This document shows, piece after piece, positions 9,006-17,014 of a stretch of DNA of 64,000 bases. The stretch lies in NCBI GenBank assembly GCA_934675735.1, contig CAKURR010000003.1:66793-130792 (forward strand), read 5' to 3'. Position 1 is the stretch's first letter, and every line of letters starts with the position of its first letter. The notes under the pieces are model-generated. The model was not told the DNA's origin. It searched no databases and was given only the letters and a program-made list of their open reading frames with translations. The stretch is from an uncultured Clostridia bacterium. Its GTDB lineage: Bacteria > Bacillota > Clostridia > Christensenellales > Aristaeellaceae. The position numbers and the translations under genes were made by a program.

Positions 9006-9031
9006 ATGCTCAAAGGCTGAGGAGGATGCAG

Positions 9032-9592
9032 ATGGATACCTCAAAGCTCAAGTTCAAAGCCGATATCATGGATGAAAACGCCATGAAGCGCGCGCTTCGG
9101 CGCATTGCGCACGAAATCATCGAAAACAACGACGGCGTGGAAAACCTCCGGCTGGTGGGCATTCAGCGCCGCGGCGTGACGCTGGCGAAGATGCTGCAGG
9201 AGATGATCGAGCAGGTGGAAGGCGTGAAGCTGCCGCTGGGCGTGCTGGATATCACGTTCTACCGCGACGACCTCTCCATCCTCTCCGAGCATCCGGTCGT
9301 CAACGCGACCGACCTGCCGTTTCAGGTGCAGGATGCGCGCATCGTGATGGTGGACGACGTGCTCTTTTCGGGCCGCACGGCGCGCGCCGCGATGGACGCC
9401 ATCTGCGACATGGGGCGTCCGAGCTGCATCCAGCTGGCGGTGATGGTGGATCGCGGACACAGGGAGCTGCCGATTCGCGCGGATTACGTCGGCAAAAACC
9501 TGCCGACGAGCAAAAACGAGCTGGTCGGCGTGCGCGTGCCCGAATTTGATGGTGACATGAGCGTCGTTTTGTATGATAAAAGGAGCGAATGA
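9032..9592 (+). CDS. pyrR: Bifunctional pyr operon attenuator protein / uracil phosphoribosyltransferase
   Basis: 186 residues. The PRPP-binding loop reads IVMVDDVLFSGRTARAAMDA, the standard PyrR signature; the conserved IQRRGVTLA lies near residue 40. PyrR binds the mRNA leader when UMP is high and can also convert uracil plus PRPP to UMP. Start ATG 9032 is set by GGAGG at 9021-9025; ATG 9026 is too close to it. The stop overlaps pyrB by an ATGA. Confidence 0.97.
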   Translation: MDTSKLKFKADIMDENAMKRALRRIAHEIIENNDGVENLRLVGIQRRGVTLAKMLQEMIEQVEGVKLPLGVLDITFYRDDLSILSEHPVVNATDLPFQVQDARIVMVDDVLFSGRTARAAMDAICDMGRPSCIQLAVMVDRGHRELPIRADYVGKNLPTSKNELVGVRVPEFDGDMSVVLYDKRSE

Positions 9593-10515
9593 GCATGAAG
9601 CGCAAAGATTTGTTGGGCCTTGACGGCGTGAGCCGCGAGGAAATCACTTCCATTCTCGACACGGCGCTGATGATGCGTCAGGTTGTCCGTTCAAACAACA
9701 AAAAGACGGCGCACTTACAGGGCAAATCCATCGTGACGCTGTTCTATGAAAACTCCACGCGCACGCGCATGTCTTTCGAACTGGCGAGCAAATACATGTC
9801 CGCCGCGGCGGCGAATATCTCCGCCAGCGCGTCGAGCGTGGCCAAGGGCGAAACGCTCATCGACACCGGCGTGACGCTCGACCAGATGGGCACGGACGTC
9901 ATCATCATCCGCCACCCGATGAGCGGCGCGCCGACGCTGCTGGCCAAGCACGTGAAGGCGAGCGTCATCAACGCGGGCGACGGCATGAACGAGCATCCGA
10001 CGCAGGCGCTGCTGGATATGCTGACGATGCGGGAGCACCTCGGCGGGCTGGAGGGCGCGAAGGTCGCCATCTGCGGCGACGTGATGCACTCCCGCGTGGC
10101 GCGCAGCAACATCTACGGTTTGACGGCGATGGGCGCGAAGGTCGTGCTCTGCGCGCCGCCGACGCTGATTCCGCCGCGCATCGACGAGCTGGGCTGCGCC
10201 GTCGCCCCGACGATTGAGGACGCCTGCGAAAACGCGGACGTCGTGATGGGCCTGCGCATTCAGCGCGAGCGCCAGCAGAAGGGGCTGTTCCCCTCGGTGG
10301 CGGAATACTGCGACCATTGGGAGATTACGCCCGACAGGCTGGCGCTGGCGAAGAAAGACGCGCTGGTCATGCACCCAGGCCCGATGAACCGCGGCGTGGA
10401 AATCGCCTCGAGCGTCGCGGACTGCGGCCAGTCGGTCATCACTCAGCAGGTTGAAAGCGGCGTGGCCGTGCGCATGGCGCTGCTCTACATGCTCACCAGA
10501 AGGGAGAATGCGTGA
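9589..10515 (+). CDS. pyrB: Aspartate carbamoyltransferase catalytic chain
   Basis: 308 residues, normal length. The carbamoyl-phosphate site reads FYENSTRTRMSFE and a second site HPTQALLDMLT. The enzyme makes N-carbamoyl-aspartate, the first committed step of pyrimidine synthesis. No pyrI regulatory chain follows, as is usual in Bacillota with PyrR. Translation may start at ATG 9589 (overlapping pyrR) or ATG 9595, which fits the AAGGAGC site better. Confidence 0.97.
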   Translation: MSMKRKDLLGLDGVSREEITSILDTALMMRQVVRSNNKKTAHLQGKSIVTLFYENSTRTRMSFELASKYMSAAAANISASASSVAKGETLIDTGVTLDQMGTDVIIIRHPMSGAPTLLAKHVKASVINAGDGMNEHPTQALLDMLTMREHLGGLEGAKVAICGDVMHSRVARSNIYGLTAMGAKVVLCAPPTLIPPRIDELGCAVAPTIEDACENADVVMGLRIQRERQQKGLFPSVAEYCDHWEITPDRLALAKKDALVMHPGPMNRGVEIASSVADCGQSVITQQVESGVAVRMALLYMLTRRENA

Positions 10516-11795
10516 TGGAAAAGCTTTTGATTCGCGGCGGCCGTGTGGTGGATCCGGCCAACGGTGTGGATAAGACGGCGGATGTGCTGATTGAAAACGG
10601 AAAAATTGCGGCGGTCGGCGAGGGGCTTTCCGCCGAGGGCGCGAAGGGTTACGACGCGGCGGGCAAGGTTGTCGCGCCGGGCTTCATCGACATGCACTGC
10701 CATCTGCGCGACCCGGGGCAGGAATACAAAGAGGATATCATTTCCGGCACGCGCGCGGCGGCGCACGGCGGCTTTACGGCGGTCTGCTGCATGCCCAACA
10801 CGAAGCCGGTCAACGACAACGCGGCGGTGACGCGCTACATCATCGAGAAGGCCGAGACGCAGGGCAGCGGTGTGCATGTTTATCCGGTCGGCGCGGTTTC
10901 CAAGGGCTTAAACGGCGTGGAAATGGCGGAAATCGGCCGCATGAAGGAAGCAGGCATCATCGCGATTTCCGACGACGGCCAGCCCGTGGCGAACTCAAAC
11001 CTGTTCCGCCTGGCGATGCAGTATGCCGACCACTTCGGCCTGTTCATCATGAGCCACAGCGAGGATAAGAACCTCGTCGGCGACGGCGTGATGAACGAGG
11101 GCTTTATCTCCACGAAGCTGGGCCTGCCGGGCATCACGCGCGCGGCGGAAGAGGTGATGATTGCCCGCGATATTCTGGTTGCGGAAGCGGAAGGCAAGCG
11201 GGTTCACCTGTGCCACGTCTCCACGCGGGGCGGCGTGCAGCTGGTGCGCGAGGCGAAGGCGCGCGGCGTTCGCGTGACGGCGGAGACGACGCCGCACTAC
11301 ATCGGCGCGACGGACGAATGGGTCATCGGTTACGACAGCCGCTGCCGCGTGAATCCGCCGCTGCGCGAGGAGGCGGACAGGCTGGCCTGCATCGAGGGCC
11401 TGTGCGACGGCACGATTGACGTGATTGCGACCGACCATGCGCCGCACCATGAGGACGAGAAGCGCTGCGAGTTCCATCTGGCGGCGAGCGGCATCAGCGG
11501 GTTTGAGACGGCGTTTTGCATCAGCAACACCATGCTGGTGAAATCCGGAAAGATGACGCTGTCCGATTTGATTGAGCGGATGAGCGTGCGGCCTGCGAAG
11601 CTGCTGGGCGTTGCGGGCGGCGCTCTTTCCGTCGGCAGCGCGGCGGACGTGGTGGTCTTTGATCCGGACAAGGAGATTGTGGTGGATGCGGGCAAGTTCC
11701 TTTCCCGCGGCAAGAACACGCCGTTTGACGGCAAGCGTTACTTTGGCGAAATCGAGCTGACGCTGGTTGGCGGCAAAGCGGCGTATCAGGGGTAA
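10515..11795 (+). CDS. pyrC: Dihydroorotase (class I)
   Basis: 426 residues. Metal ligands are visible in DMHCHLRDPGQEYKED (HxH), MSHSED, HLCHVSTR and the catalytic Asp region ATDHAPHHEDEK. The enzyme closes carbamoyl-aspartate to dihydroorotate. ATG 10515 overlaps the last base of the pyrB stop; GTG 10512 is an alternative. A hairpin repeat pair separates this gene from pyrF. Confidence 0.97.
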   Translation: MEKLLIRGGRVVDPANGVDKTADVLIENGKIAAVGEGLSAEGAKGYDAAGKVVAPGFIDMHCHLRDPGQEYKEDIISGTRAAAHGGFTAVCCMPNTKPVNDNAAVTRYIIEKAETQGSGVHVYPVGAVSKGLNGVEMAEIGRMKEAGIIAISDDGQPVANSNLFRLAMQYADHFGLFIMSHSEDKNLVGDGVMNEGFISTKLGLPGITRAAEEVMIARDILVAEAEGKRVHLCHVSTRGGVQLVREAKARGVRVTAETTPHYIGATDEWVIGYDSRCRVNPPLREEADRLACIEGLCDGTIDVIATDHAPHHEDEKRCEFHLAASGISGFETAFCISNTMLVKSGKMTLSDLIERMSVRPAKLLGVAGGALSVGSAADVVVFDPDKEIVVDAGKFLSRGKNTPFDGKRYFGEIELTLVGGKAAYQG

Positions 11796-11803
11796 GGAAG
11801 GGG

Positions 11804-11885
11804 ACGTGTGGGGCTTTGCCCCACGCCCCAGCAGGGAACTGAGTTCCCTGCACCCTCCACAACATTGACCGCGATGCGGTCAATG
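11804..11885 (-). repeat. Hairpin repeat copy R1a
   Basis: Read on the minus strand: a stem (CATTGACCGC/GCGGTCAATG), a second stem (GCAGGGAACT/AGTTCCCTGC), then GGGGC-AAA-GCCCC and an ACGT end. It lies 8 bases after the pyrC stop and has the three-hairpin layout shared with R2, R3, R5 and R9. Confidence 0.8.
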
Positions 11886-11906
11886 AAAAACAGGCTAACG
11901 TTGCGA

Positions 11907-11967
11907 ACCGAAGGTTTCCAAAGGGCGATCGGAAAGCCCTTTGGTGGGGTTTGGGGCAAAGCCCCAA
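11907..11967 (+). repeat. Hairpin repeat copy R1b
   Basis: CCAAAGGGC pairs with GCCCTTTGG, followed by GGGGTTT and GGGGCAAAGCCCC. It shares CCGAAGGTTTCCAAAG with R8 and R11. It ends 16 bases before the pyrF start, so it sits inside the operon's untranslated gap. Confidence 0.8.
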
Positions 11968-11983
11968 GAAAGGCGATACAGCT

Positions 11984-12922
11984 ATGAATATCATGGAACG
12001 ACTGGCTCAGAGAATCTCGGAACTCAAGAATCCCACCGTCGCGGGGCTCGATACCCGCATCGAATATCTGCCGGAGAGCTTCGTCAAAGAAGTTTTGCCA
12101 AACGGCATTCATTCCTTTGAGGATGCGGCGAAGGCTGTCTACGCCTACAACGTGCGCCTGATTGACGCGCTTTATGACATTGTGCCCGCGGTCAAGGTGC
12201 AGGTGGCGTATTACGAGATGTACGGCCCGGCGGGCATGGCGGTCTACGAAAAGACCATCCGCTATGCGCACGAAAAGGGCCTCATCGTGATGGCGGATGT
12301 GAAGCGCAACGACATCGGCGCGACGGCGGCGTGCTACGCCAACGCCTACGTCGGCAAGACGGATATGCCGGACGGCGCGCAGACCGCGTTCGGCGCGGAT
12401 ATCGCGACCATCAACCCGTATTTGGGCGTGGACGGCATCAAGCCCTTCACCGACGCCTGCCGCGACAACGGCACGGGCGTGTTCGTGCTGGTCAAGACGA
12501 GCAATCCTTCCTCCGGTCAGCTTCAGGATATGCGCTTTGAGGACGGGCGCACGCTGTATCAGGCGGTGGCCGACCTGGTCGAGGAATGGGGCGAGGAGAC
12601 GCGCGGCGAGAGCGGCTATTCCGCCGTCGGCGCGGTCGTCGGCGCGACGTATCCGCAGCAGGGCATTGAACTGCGCGCGCGCATGCCGCATGCGTTCTTC
12701 CTCGTGCCGGGCTACGGCGCGCAGGGCGCGAAGGGCACGGATATCGCGGGCTGCTTCGACGCGAACGGCAACGGCGCGATTGTCAACGCCTCCCGCTCGA
12801 TTCTCTGCGCGTGGAAGAAGCGCGAGGGCGTGGCCTTCGACGCGGCTGCGCGGGACGAGGCGCTGCGCATGAAGGACGATCTTGCAGGCAGCCTTGCGGC
12901 TGTCGGCAAGGCCATTCGGTGA
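11984..12922 (+). CDS. pyrF: Orotidine 5'-phosphate decarboxylase
   Basis: 312 residues, the longer 'type 2' form found in many Clostridia and Actinobacteria. The active-site Asp-Lys-Asp tract is MADVKRNDIGATA; substrate loops include GLDTRIEYLP. It makes UMP, the last step of the pathway. Start ATG 11984 follows AAGAAAGG; ATG 11993 is possible. The 188-base gap to pyrC is filled with repeats R1a and R1b, unlike the tight spacing elsewhere in the operon. Confidence 0.95.
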   Translation: MNIMERLAQRISELKNPTVAGLDTRIEYLPESFVKEVLPNGIHSFEDAAKAVYAYNVRLIDALYDIVPAVKVQVAYYEMYGPAGMAVYEKTIRYAHEKGLIVMADVKRNDIGATAACYANAYVGKTDMPDGAQTAFGADIATINPYLGVDGIKPFTDACRDNGTGVFVLVKTSNPSSGQLQDMRFEDGRTLYQAVADLVEEWGEETRGESGYSAVGAVVGATYPQQGIELRARMPHAFFLVPGYGAQGAKGTDIAGCFDANGNGAIVNASRSILCAWKKREGVAFDAAARDEALRMKDDLAGSLAAVGKAIR

Positions 12923-12934
12923 GGAGGAGCGGAC

Positions 12935-13705
12935 ATGCAGGATACGACCGCGCGCGTGCTCGCCTGTGAGCCGCTGGCCGAGGCGCTGGTGCGCATCATC
13001 CTTTCCGCCCCGGAGATTGCGGCGCAGGCCAAGGCGGGGCAGTTCATCCACATGCTTGTGCCGGACAGCGGCCATGTGCTTCGCCGTCCCATCAGCCTGA
13101 TGGCCGTGGACGCGGCGGCGGGCACGCTGACGCTGGCGATTCAGCCCAAGGGGGCGGGCACGCAGATGCTCTGCGCCTGCAAGGCGGGGGAGACGATTCG
13201 CGTGCTCGGCCCGCTGGGTACGGGCTTTGACAGCAAGGGCGCGGCATGCGTCTACTTTGTCGGCGGCGGCGTGGGTGTTGCGCCGATCTGCTGCGCGATG
13301 GATGCGTTCGCGACGGCACAGAGCCGCGCGTTTTTCGGCTTCCGCACGGCGGCGCATGCCTACGGCATGACGCAGTCGCCCTGCGCGGTGACGGCGGTCA
13401 GCGACGACGGCTCGCTGGGCGAGCGCGCGCTGGTGACCAAGCCGCTGGAAGCGGCGATTTTGGCGCGCAAGCCGGATGTCGTGATGGCGTGCGGGCCGAC
13501 GCCGATGCTGGCGGCGGTGCAGGCGCTCTGCGCGCAATACGACGTGCCGTGCCAGCTCTCGCTGGAAGAACGGATGGGCTGCGGCATCGGCGCGTGTCTC
13601 GGGTGCAACGTGAAGCTCATGCAGGCGGACGGCGGCTGGCACTATGCGCGCGTCTGCAAGGACGGCCCGGTGTTCGACGCGAAGGAGGTGTGTCTGCGTG
13701 GCTGA
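12935..13705 (+). CDS. pyrK: Dihydroorotate dehydrogenase electron-transfer subunit
   Basis: 256 residues. An FAD-binding ferredoxin-reductase fold (RPISLMAV near residue 50) and NAD-binding part (VGGGVGVAPICC) are followed by a C-terminal 2Fe-2S site with cysteines in CGIGACLGCNVKL and VCKDGPVF. PyrK passes electrons from PyrD to NAD+. GGAGGAG precedes ATG 12935. It overlaps pyrD by 8 bases. Confidence 0.96.
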   Translation: MQDTTARVLACEPLAEALVRIILSAPEIAAQAKAGQFIHMLVPDSGHVLRRPISLMAVDAAAGTLTLAIQPKGAGTQMLCACKAGETIRVLGPLGTGFDSKGAACVYFVGGGVGVAPICCAMDAFATAQSRAFFGFRTAAHAYGMTQSPCAVTAVSDDGSLGERALVTKPLEAAILARKPDVVMACGPTPMLAAVQALCAQYDVPCQLSLEERMGCGIGACLGCNVKLMQADGGWHYARVCKDGPVFDAKEVCLRG

Positions 13706-14609
13706 TCTTTCCCTCGATTTATGCGGCGTGAAGCTCAAAAACCCGATTATCGCGGCGAGCGGCACATTCGGTTTTGGCCGCGAATACGACGAGCTGTATG
13801 ACATCGGCCGGCTGGGCGGCATTTCCGTCAAGGGATTAAGTCTGCTGCCGCGCACGGGCAACCCGCCCTCCCGCATTGCGGAAACGCCGAGCGGCATGCT
13901 CAACAGCGTCGGCCTGCAAAACCCGGGCGTGGAAAGCTTTATCGAGAACGACCTGCCGTGGCTGCTGACGAAAAACGTCGCCGTGATTGCCAACATTACG
14001 GGCACGAGCGCAGAGCAGTATGTGCAGATGGCCGAGCGGCTGGCGGGCACGGGCGTGCACCTGCTGGAGATGAATATCTCCTGCCCGAACGTGCACGAAG
14101 GCGGCGTGGCCTTCGGCGTGAAGCCCGAGAGCGTCTATGCCATCACCAAGGCGGTGAAAGCGGCAGCCAAACAGCCGCTGATTGTCAAGCTGACCCCGAA
14201 CGTATCCGACATCACGGAAAACGCGCTGGCCGCCGAAGAGGCGGGCGCGGACGCGATTTCCATGATTAACACGCTGACGGGCATTGCGGTGGATGTGAAC
14301 AAGCGCAAGATGGTGCTGGCCAACAACACGGGCGGCCTGTCCGGTCCGGCGGTGCGGCCTGTGGCGCTGCGCATGGTCTGGCAGAGCGCGCAGAAGGTGC
14401 ACATCCCCATCATCGGCATGGGCGGCATTGAGACGGGCGAGGACGCGGCGGCGTTCATGCTCTGCGGCGCGAAGGCCGTCATGGTCGGCACGGCGAATTT
14501 CACCGACCCGTTCGCCTGCCCGCGCATCATTCGCGAGCTGGATGCCTACTGCGGCAGGCAGAAGGTGCAGCGCGCGCAGGAGCTTGTCGGAACGCTGGAG
14601 ACATATTGA
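13698..14609 (+). CDS. pyrD: Dihydroorotate dehydrogenase, class 1B catalytic subunit
   Basis: 303 residues. FMN/substrate motifs: ASGTFGFG, NSVGLQNPGVE, MNISCPNVHEGG (the catalytic Cys is in SCPN), VKLTPNVSD and GMGGIETGEDA. GTG 13698 is chosen because GGAGGT lies 9 bases upstream; the first ATG in frame is far inside. It works with PyrK as the NAD-dependent 1B enzyme, oxidising dihydroorotate to orotate. It is the last gene of the operon; orotate phosphoribosyltransferase (pyrE) does not follow. Confidence 0.96.
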   Translation: MADLSLDLCGVKLKNPIIAASGTFGFGREYDELYDIGRLGGISVKGLSLLPRTGNPPSRIAETPSGMLNSVGLQNPGVESFIENDLPWLLTKNVAVIANITGTSAEQYVQMAERLAGTGVHLLEMNISCPNVHEGGVAFGVKPESVYAITKAVKAAAKQPLIVKLTPNVSDITENALAAEEAGADAISMINTLTGIAVDVNKRKMVLANNTGGLSGPAVRPVALRMVWQSAQKVHIPIIGMGGIETGEDAAAFMLCGAKAVMVGTANFTDPFACPRIIRELDAYCGRQKVQRAQELVGTLETY

Positions 14610-14632
14610 TTGAACAGGTTTTGAGGATAAAC

Positions 14633-14807
14633 GCGGACACGCATCGCGCGTCCGTCAGACTGTAGACAAAAAGCTATTCTCCCCCCGAAGGGGGAAGAAT
14701 AGCCCTTTCCGCAAATGAAAGAATAGCTGAATTTCTTGATTTTTCTATTCAAACCAAGTTTGCTTATGTCAACAAGCTGGCGGACACGCATCGCGCGTCC
14801 GTTTTTT
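14633..14807 (+). repeat. Duplicated 23-bp hairpin and pyr operon terminator
   Basis: A 23-base unit containing GCATCGCGCGTCCGT occurs at 14633-14655 and again, identical, at 14780-14802. The second copy (CGGACACGC pairing with GCGCGTCCG) is followed by TTTTTT to 14807 and is the likely terminator. Between them at 14673-14703 is another hairpin (GCTATTCT/AGAATAGC with an inner C/G stem). A related 16-base stretch recurs inverted at 19036-19051. Confidence 0.75.
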
Positions 14808-14870
14808 AATTGTAACAAGTCGGCCGCGTATGCAGAAGCTTGAGTTTTTACAGACTTTGGCGGAGGCGAG

Positions 14871-14891
14871 AGCGGCTTCAGGCCGCTTTTT
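14871..14891 (+). terminator. Second rightward terminator between pyrD and uraA
   Basis: AGCGGC at 14871-14876 pairs with GCCGCT at 14882-14887, followed by TTTTT. The 14610-14949 gap holds only hairpins and terminators. Confidence 0.7.
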
Positions 14892-14897
14892 ACACGC

Positions 14898-14926
14898 AAA
14901 AAACAGCTCCCTCTCAGAGGGAGCTG
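14898..14926 (-). terminator. Terminator of the uracil permease gene
   Basis: CAGCTCCCTCT at 14904-14914 pairs with AGAGGGAGCTG at 14916-14926; on the minus strand the hairpin is followed by TTTTTT. Confidence 0.92.
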
Positions 14927-14949
14927 CGAGCGAAGCGAGACTGAAGGAG

Positions 14950-16281
14950 TTACAGCATCTGGCCGTGATCCTCGGTCGTCTTGCCGTATTCGTAGTTATT
15001 CTGGAAGTCGTAATCCTTGCCCGGCAGGATGGCGTTGACCGCAATGCCGACGATGGCGGCGACGGCCAGACCGGAGAAGTTCAGCGTGAACTCACCGACA
15101 TGGAAGGTGATGGCGCCCGCGGCGGAGAAGGTGATGCCCAGCGCCAGCGAGATGATCAGGGAGACGACGATGACGTTGCGGCTCTTGGAGAGGTCAACCT
15201 GATTTTCGACCAGATTGCGCACGCCGATGGCGGAAATCATGCCGTACAGAATGAGGGAGACGCCGCCGATGGTGCCCGTCGGCATGGCAGAGACAAGCGC
15301 CGCGAACTTCGGGCAGAAGGACGCGATAATCGCGTACACGGCGGCCAGACGGATGACGAGCGGGTCATACACGCGGGTCAGCGCCAGAACGCCGGTGTTC
15401 TCGCCGTAGGTGGTGTTGGCCGGCGCGCCGAACAGGGAAGCGATGGAGGTTGCCAGGCCGTCGCCCAGCAGCGTGCGGTGCAGGCCCGGGTCGGCGATGA
15501 AGTTTTCGCCGACGGTGGAGGAGATGGCGCAGATATCGCCGATATGCTCAATCATCGTCGCGAAGGCGATGGGCATGATGGCGATGATGGCGGTCACCAG
15601 CAGGTTCACGTCGCAGTTGCCGATGAGGGAGAACACGGTGTTTTCCATCTTCACGGGCAGGCCGATCCATGCGGCGCTCGCCACGCCGGAGAAATCCACG
15701 CGGCCGGTGATGGCGGCGTAGGCATAGGAGACGAGCACGCCCAGCAGAATCGGGATGATGCGCAGCATGCCCTTGCCCCAGATGTTAAAGACGACCACGG
15801 TGATGATGGCGACCAGCGCGATATCCCAGCTGCCGGTGCAGTTGTTGATGGCGGAGTTGGCCAGCGTCATGCCGATGCAGATGATAATCGGGCCGGTGAC
15901 GACGGGCGGGAAGAAACGCATGACGCGGTTCGCGCCGAAGCCGCGCACCAACGCCGCCAGAATCAGATACAGCAGGCCGGAAGCGGCGACGCCCACACAG
16001 GCATAGGGGAGAAGCGCAGTCTCACCGTTCGGCGCGATGGCGGCGTAACCGGCCAGATACGCGAACGAGCTGCCCAGGAAAGCCGGAACCTTGCCCTTCG
16101 TGAGGAAGTGGAAAAAGAGCGTGCCCAGACCGGCGAACAGCAGCGTCGCGGAGACGGACAGGCCCGTCAGCGCGGGCACGAGCACGGTTGCGCCGAACAT
16201 GGCGAACATGTGCTGGAGGCCCAGAACGAGCATTTTCGGCGTGCCCAGCGAGCGCGCATCGCGGATACCTTGGTTCTGCAT
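14950..16281 (-). CDS. uraA: Uracil-xanthine permease (nucleobase:cation symporter-2)
   Basis: 443 residues with about 12-14 hydrophobic segments. Family marks: QHMFAMFGATVLVPALTG near the N-terminus and the central GxENTG-type loop, here TTYGENTGVLALTRVYDP. Members bring uracil or xanthine into the cell by proton symport. The start (complement of 16279-16281) has AAAGGAG upstream. Its convergent position with the pyr operon and the pathway link suggest uracil salvage, with PyrR making UMP from it. No PyrR-binding motif was seen in its own leader. Confidence 0.93.
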   Translation of the reverse strand: MQNQGIRDARSLGTPKMLVLGLQHMFAMFGATVLVPALTGLSVSATLLFAGLGTLFFHFLTKGKVPAFLGSSFAYLAGYAAIAPNGETALLPYACVGVAASGLLYLILAALVRGFGANRVMRFFPPVVTGPIIICIGMTLANSAINNCTGSWDIALVAIITVVVFNIWGKGMLRIIPILLGVLVSYAYAAITGRVDFSGVASAAWIGLPVKMENTVFSLIGNCDVNLLVTAIIAIMPIAFATMIEHIGDICAISSTVGENFIADPGLHRTLLGDGLATSIASLFGAPANTTYGENTGVLALTRVYDPLVIRLAAVYAIIASFCPKFAALVSAMPTGTIGGVSLILYGMISAIGVRNLVENQVDLSKSRNVIVVSLIISLALGITFSAAGAITFHVGEFTLNFSGLAVAAIVGIAVNAILPGKDYDFQNNYEYGKTTEDHGQML

Positions 16282-16343
16282 GGCGATATCTCCTTTGTGA
16301 ATATGAAGTTTGCGCGCGGCAGATCGCCGCGCATATCCTCCAT

Positions 16344-16372
16344 ATTATAGGAGTGAAGCCGCGAAAAAGCAA
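16344..16372 (-). promoter_or_regulatory. Promoter of uraA
   Basis: On the minus strand: TTGCTT (16372-16367), 17-base spacer, TATAAT (16349-16344). The leader to the start codon holds a small GC stem (GCGCGGC/GCCGCGC). Confidence 0.75.
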
Positions 16373-16401
16373 GGAAAAAACGAAATTTAAGGCGGGTCAA
16401 T

Positions 16402-17010
16402 TCACAAATGTTCGGGAATCGGCACATCCAGCAGATAATAGCCGAAAACGTTGATGACGGTCGTATCCCCATGCTGACGGATGCGCTTGAAATTATACTG
16501 ATAATTCTGGTGCACATGGCCGTGAAACATGTAGCGCGGGTGATATTCATCCATCACATCCAGAAAGGTCTTGAAGCCTGTGTGCGCCAAATCGCTGTCA
16601 TCGCCCAGATGCAGCGCGGGGGAATGGGTCAGCAGGATGTCGATGCCGCCGCTGCGCCAGAGCTTGAAGCGCAGTTTCTGCACACGGCGGCGCATCTGCT
16701 GCTCGGTATACTGGTTGACGCCCTTGTTATAGCGCATCGAGCCGCCCAGCCCGAGAATGCGCAGGCCGCCGACGTTCACGACTTTATCCTCGATGCAGTC
16801 GCAGCCCTCCGGCGGGGTTTGGGCGTATCGGTCGTCGTGGTTGCCGCGGATATAGAGAATCGGCGCGTTTGTAAAGCAGGTGAGAAAGGAGAGATACCCT
16901 GCGGGAAGGTCGCCGCAGGAGAGCACCAGCTCCACGCCCTCGAGCTTGCGCCTGTCCAGATGCTCCCACAGGGTGGGTTCGGGCTGATCGGCGAGCAAAA
17001 GAATTTTCAT
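16402..17010 (-). CDS. Metallophosphoesterase
   Basis: 202 residues. Calcineurin-like motifs in order: GDLPAGYL (divergent GDxxD-type), GNHDDRY (GNHD), then HSPALHLGDD and HGHVHQNY (GHxH). The N-terminus MKILLLADQPEP lacks the usual DxH, where an Asp alone is seen (LADQPE), so metal binding may be altered. Start ATG (17010) follows AAAGGAG, which overlaps the end of the upstream BMP-fusion gene 4 bases away; the two are co-transcribed. Substrate unknown: a nucleotide, phosphoprotein or cyclic nucleotide are all possible. Confidence 0.85.
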   Translation of the reverse strand: MKILLLADQPEPTLWEHLDRRKLEGVELVLSCGDLPAGYLSFLTCFTNAPILYIRGNHDDRYAQTPPEGCDCIEDKVVNVGGLRILGLGGSMRYNKGVNQYTEQQMRRRVQKLRFKLWRSGGIDILLTHSPALHLGDDSDLAHTGFKTFLDVMDEYHPRYMFHGHVHQNYQYNFKRIRQHGDTTVINVFGYYLLDVPIPEHL

Positions 17011-17014
17011 CGGC

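Noticed and set aside
11786..14050. 754-codon minus-strand frame across pyrF, pyrK and pyrD
   Set aside because: Antisense shadow of three certain genes; no motif or start signal.
14830..16350. 506-codon plus-strand frame over the uracil permease
   Set aside because: Mirror frame of uraA, composed of Asp/Gly/Arg/His-rich sequence without domains; the minus-strand permease has all family motifs.
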